DNA of 64,000 nucleotides from NCBI RefSeq assembly GCF_003073045.1, contig NC_037595.1:6995509-7059508 (forward strand). The letters are read 5' to 3'. Source of the stretch: Pomacea canaliculata (taxonomy: Eukaryota; Mollusca; Gastropoda; Architaenioglossa; Ampullariidae). The position numbers and the translations under genes are program-made. Under the pieces are notes generated by a model that saw only the letters and a program-made list of their open reading frames with translations, was not told the origin of the DNA and ran no database searches. This document shows, piece after piece, positions 62,401 to 64,000 of this stretch; position 1 is the first letter of the stretch; each line of letters opens with the position of its first letter.

Positions 62401-63527
62401 GTTTTGTGCAAATGACATATGCAATTAAGAGACCTTATTGTTTTTAGTTTAGTGCAATCCCAATGATGGTAAAATATATACCAACCTTTTCATTAGCCTC
62501 AGTTAATAGTTTTTCTGTATTTATTCTCTTGATATGGGCCTCCTGCACCATTCTGTTTGCCTCCTGCATAGCAATTACATGTTATTGCTATCGTGCATAT
62601 AAGATTCATTATAGCACTACAAAACTAGTAAATACTTGTACTTTACTAATGAGATCTCAATATGAGCATTGTTCTGTGTAAGCATAATTTACTATATATA
62701 AAGTATGAAATCTGTGCTGCTGTAGCAAGTTGTCTCTATGTACAGTGTACATTACTTTGTGGACATTCTTGTCTAATTACACAAGCTCTCCCCCCAGGCA
62801 TTAACATTCTCTCTCACACATGCTCTCTCCTCTGCTGTGTCTGTGTATATATATATTTTTGAATATCTCAGTACCCCTTAGAGGATGACAGATTAGATCT
62901 TGAATCCTGTTACAAGAAAGAAGTTTACCTGTTAGCATTCATTTTTAAAAATCTGTCCAAAAGAAAGCTGACCTCAAAAAGACTGGCTGTGAGATCTTCC
63001 AACTCCTCTTCCATCTGGTAACGCACCTTGCTCAGCTTCTCACATTCTTCATCCCTCAGCTTGAGTTCCTACCACAAAGAGCCCCAATCAAGAGTCATTC
63101 ATCATCCATTTGTTTTGTTACCAATAACTTCAAAAGTATTTTTTCAAAGGCGTGTATCACAACAGATTTGTAGAAAATGCCATTAGTCAGATGTCGATGT
63201 TTGGTCTGTGCCAGAGGTAATACCCAAACTATTTTATATTGCACGTTCATTAACTTTTCTTTACAGCTCAGACATCCTTACTCATTTGCAAAATGTGATG
63301 TTTCAACTGCCAATGGAATGTAAGGTAAATTATAACGAGGTAAACTTACCTGCTGTGCTTTGGTCAGCTCTTCTTTGAGGCGCGCATATGCATGTTCCTT
63401 GGCATCAGTGAGCGATTGAGAGCATCGACGATGGTCCTCAAAACTAAGATAGGACGGAACCTCCGATTGTGCATGTCGGAGATGTCGTGAAGAGCGTCTT
63501 AGTTCAACATCATCATTTTCAGAAATG
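56490..63527 (-). CDS. RAB3IP: Rab-3A-interacting protein / Rabin8-GRAB homolog (Rab GEF), last nine exons, 5' end outside window
   Basis: Exons in transcript order: 63527-63350, 63068-62973, 62563-62486, 61776-61537, 61164-61036, 58800-58721, 57824-57725, 57242-57176 and 56557-56490, all with AG/GT borders and agreeing phases, giving 345 C-terminal residues. Rabin8 and GRAB are guanine-nucleotide exchange factors for Rab8/Rab3-type GTPases in exocytic and ciliary traffic. [10 protein letters not shown] in the first exon, the Sec2-type coiled coil (exons 1-4, with the Rab-binding LTASLFEEANRMV and [12 protein letters not shown]) and the C-terminal domain ([14 protein letters not shown], then [18 protein letters not shown] before the stop) all match the family. 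A linker rich in basic and polar residues fills exon 4. The first exon here begins in phase 2, so at least one coding exon lies to the right of the window. RAB3IP and RAB3IL1 are vertebrate paralogs; this is likely orthologous to both. Confidence 0.94.
59364..59880 (+). mobile_element. Decayed non-LTR retrotransposon RNase H domain
   Basis: Pieces in three frames read, in order, [46 protein letters not shown] and [23 protein letters not shown]. This is the order of a retrotransposon RNase H domain: catalytic YTDGS (here YTDKS), NGGAGVYI, the YRAEVEAL helix and WIPSHCGIxGNExAD. Stops and shifts show it is dead. It lies antisense in the intron between exons 61164-61036 and 58800-58721 of the Rabin8 homolog. 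Confidence 0.8.
60753..60928. mobile_element. Mariner/pogo (Tigger-like) MITE
   Basis: Inverted ends CAGTCTGACCTCGATAAGTC and, reverse-complemented on the right, CAGTCGGACCCGATAAGTCG; TA on both sides (60751-60752, 60929-60930). CAGT termini with a CTCGATAAGTCGA-type inner repeat and TA duplication are pogo/Tigger hallmarks. It is 176 bp and noncoding, in an intron of the Rabin8 homolog. Confidence 0.85.
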
Positions 63528-63914
63528 CTAAACAAAAAACACATCACTGAATATGTTATAACAACAAAAAATTTAACTGAATGTGTGAAAAAAACAAAAA
63601 AGTTTTTTGTTTCTGTTCTGCTATTCCATTTATCAAGAAAGCTAGTGCATCCATGTTAGTAATTAGCATAATAATAATGAGCATTTATACAGAACTCTTT
63701 CAACAATTCGCTCAAAGAGCTTTACAGAAATGATATACAGAAGCAAACTGAATCACCAACAACCATGCACCCATATTCATAAATGACAGACAAGCTCACT
63801 TCTACAATAGAAATGCCCGCTCATACATGAAATAAATACGGACACTCGTTAGGCATGCTCATGGTCAGGACAGGATCACAGTAAAATCACTGTTCTGTAA
63901 AGATGCATCTAGAC
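63528..63914. other. Intron of the Rabin8 homolog; contains a widespread SINE-tail-like motif
   Basis: No upstream coding exon was recognised. Bases about 63675-63725 (AATAATAATGAGCATTTATA, then CTCAAAGAGCTTTACAG) resemble a repeat tail common in invertebrate genomes, GCATTTATATAGCGC...CTCAAAGCGCTTTACA. Confidence 0.35.
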
Positions 63915-64000
63915 CAGGGATGCACAACCTACGGCCCGCGGGCCATATCCGGCCCACGACGCGGTGCCATCTGGCCCGCGAAACTTCTGCCCACAGTGCA
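63915..64000. mobile_element. Left end of a hAT-type MITE, cut by the window edge
   Basis: It begins CAGGGATGCACAACC and continues with CGGCCCGCGGGCC and ATCCGGCCC, parallel to the element at 32521 (CGGCCCACGGGCC, ATCCGGCCCG). The right end and its target duplication are outside the window. Confidence 0.7.

Overview
This window is animal nuclear DNA: intron-rich, AT-rich, with GT-AG introns, no operons, and many short repeats (tRNA-derived SINEs, hAT- and pogo-like MITEs, decayed non-LTR retrotransposon pieces). The gene set (an A20 homolog with an OTU domain plus A20 fingers, FAAH2, VTA1, a Rabin8/GRAB homolog and a membrane protein with a SUEL-lectin-like domain) and the repeats fit a lophotrochozoan, most likely a mollusc and perhaps a gastropod. 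That placement is inference from gene content, not from a species match.

Layout. 1-6262: no supported gene; three SINE-like copies, one hAT MITE and one promoter-like motif cluster. 6263-9580 (+): complete VTA1/LIP5 in seven coding exons. 9581-15897: no supported gene; holds a 30-bp minisatellite. 15979-22571 (+): an eleven-exon gene for a single-pass receptor-like protein with a SUEL-lectin-like ectodomain and a tyrosine-rich tail; its reading frame is broken by a TGA beside a C run. 22572-28849: intergenic, with a MITE carrying a 9-bp target duplication and an orphan TATA promoter followed by an ATG-free 293-nt putative first exon. 28850-35953 (-): complete FAAH2 in eight coding exons, with a probable untranslated first exon near 37.94 kb. 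40124-45996 (+): complete A20/TNFAIP3 homolog in four coding exons, with a probable untranslated first exon near 38.7 kb just after a consensus kappaB site. 45997-56489: long AT-rich stretch with no supported coding exon. 56490-63527 (-): the last nine exons of a RAB3IP/RAB3IL1 (Rabin8/GRAB) homolog; the 5' end lies beyond the window.

How the genes relate. They are independent housekeeping and signalling genes. VTA1 (ESCRT-III/VPS4 recycling) and the Rabin8-type Rab GEF both act in membrane traffic. A20 and the receptor-like lectin are the immunity-related loci. FAAH2 and A20 are arranged head to head, and the kappaB/CRE/CCAAT cluster lies between their inferred starts, closer to A20. All exon joins were worked out by hand from splice consensus, reading phase and remembered family sequence features; none was checked against transcripts.
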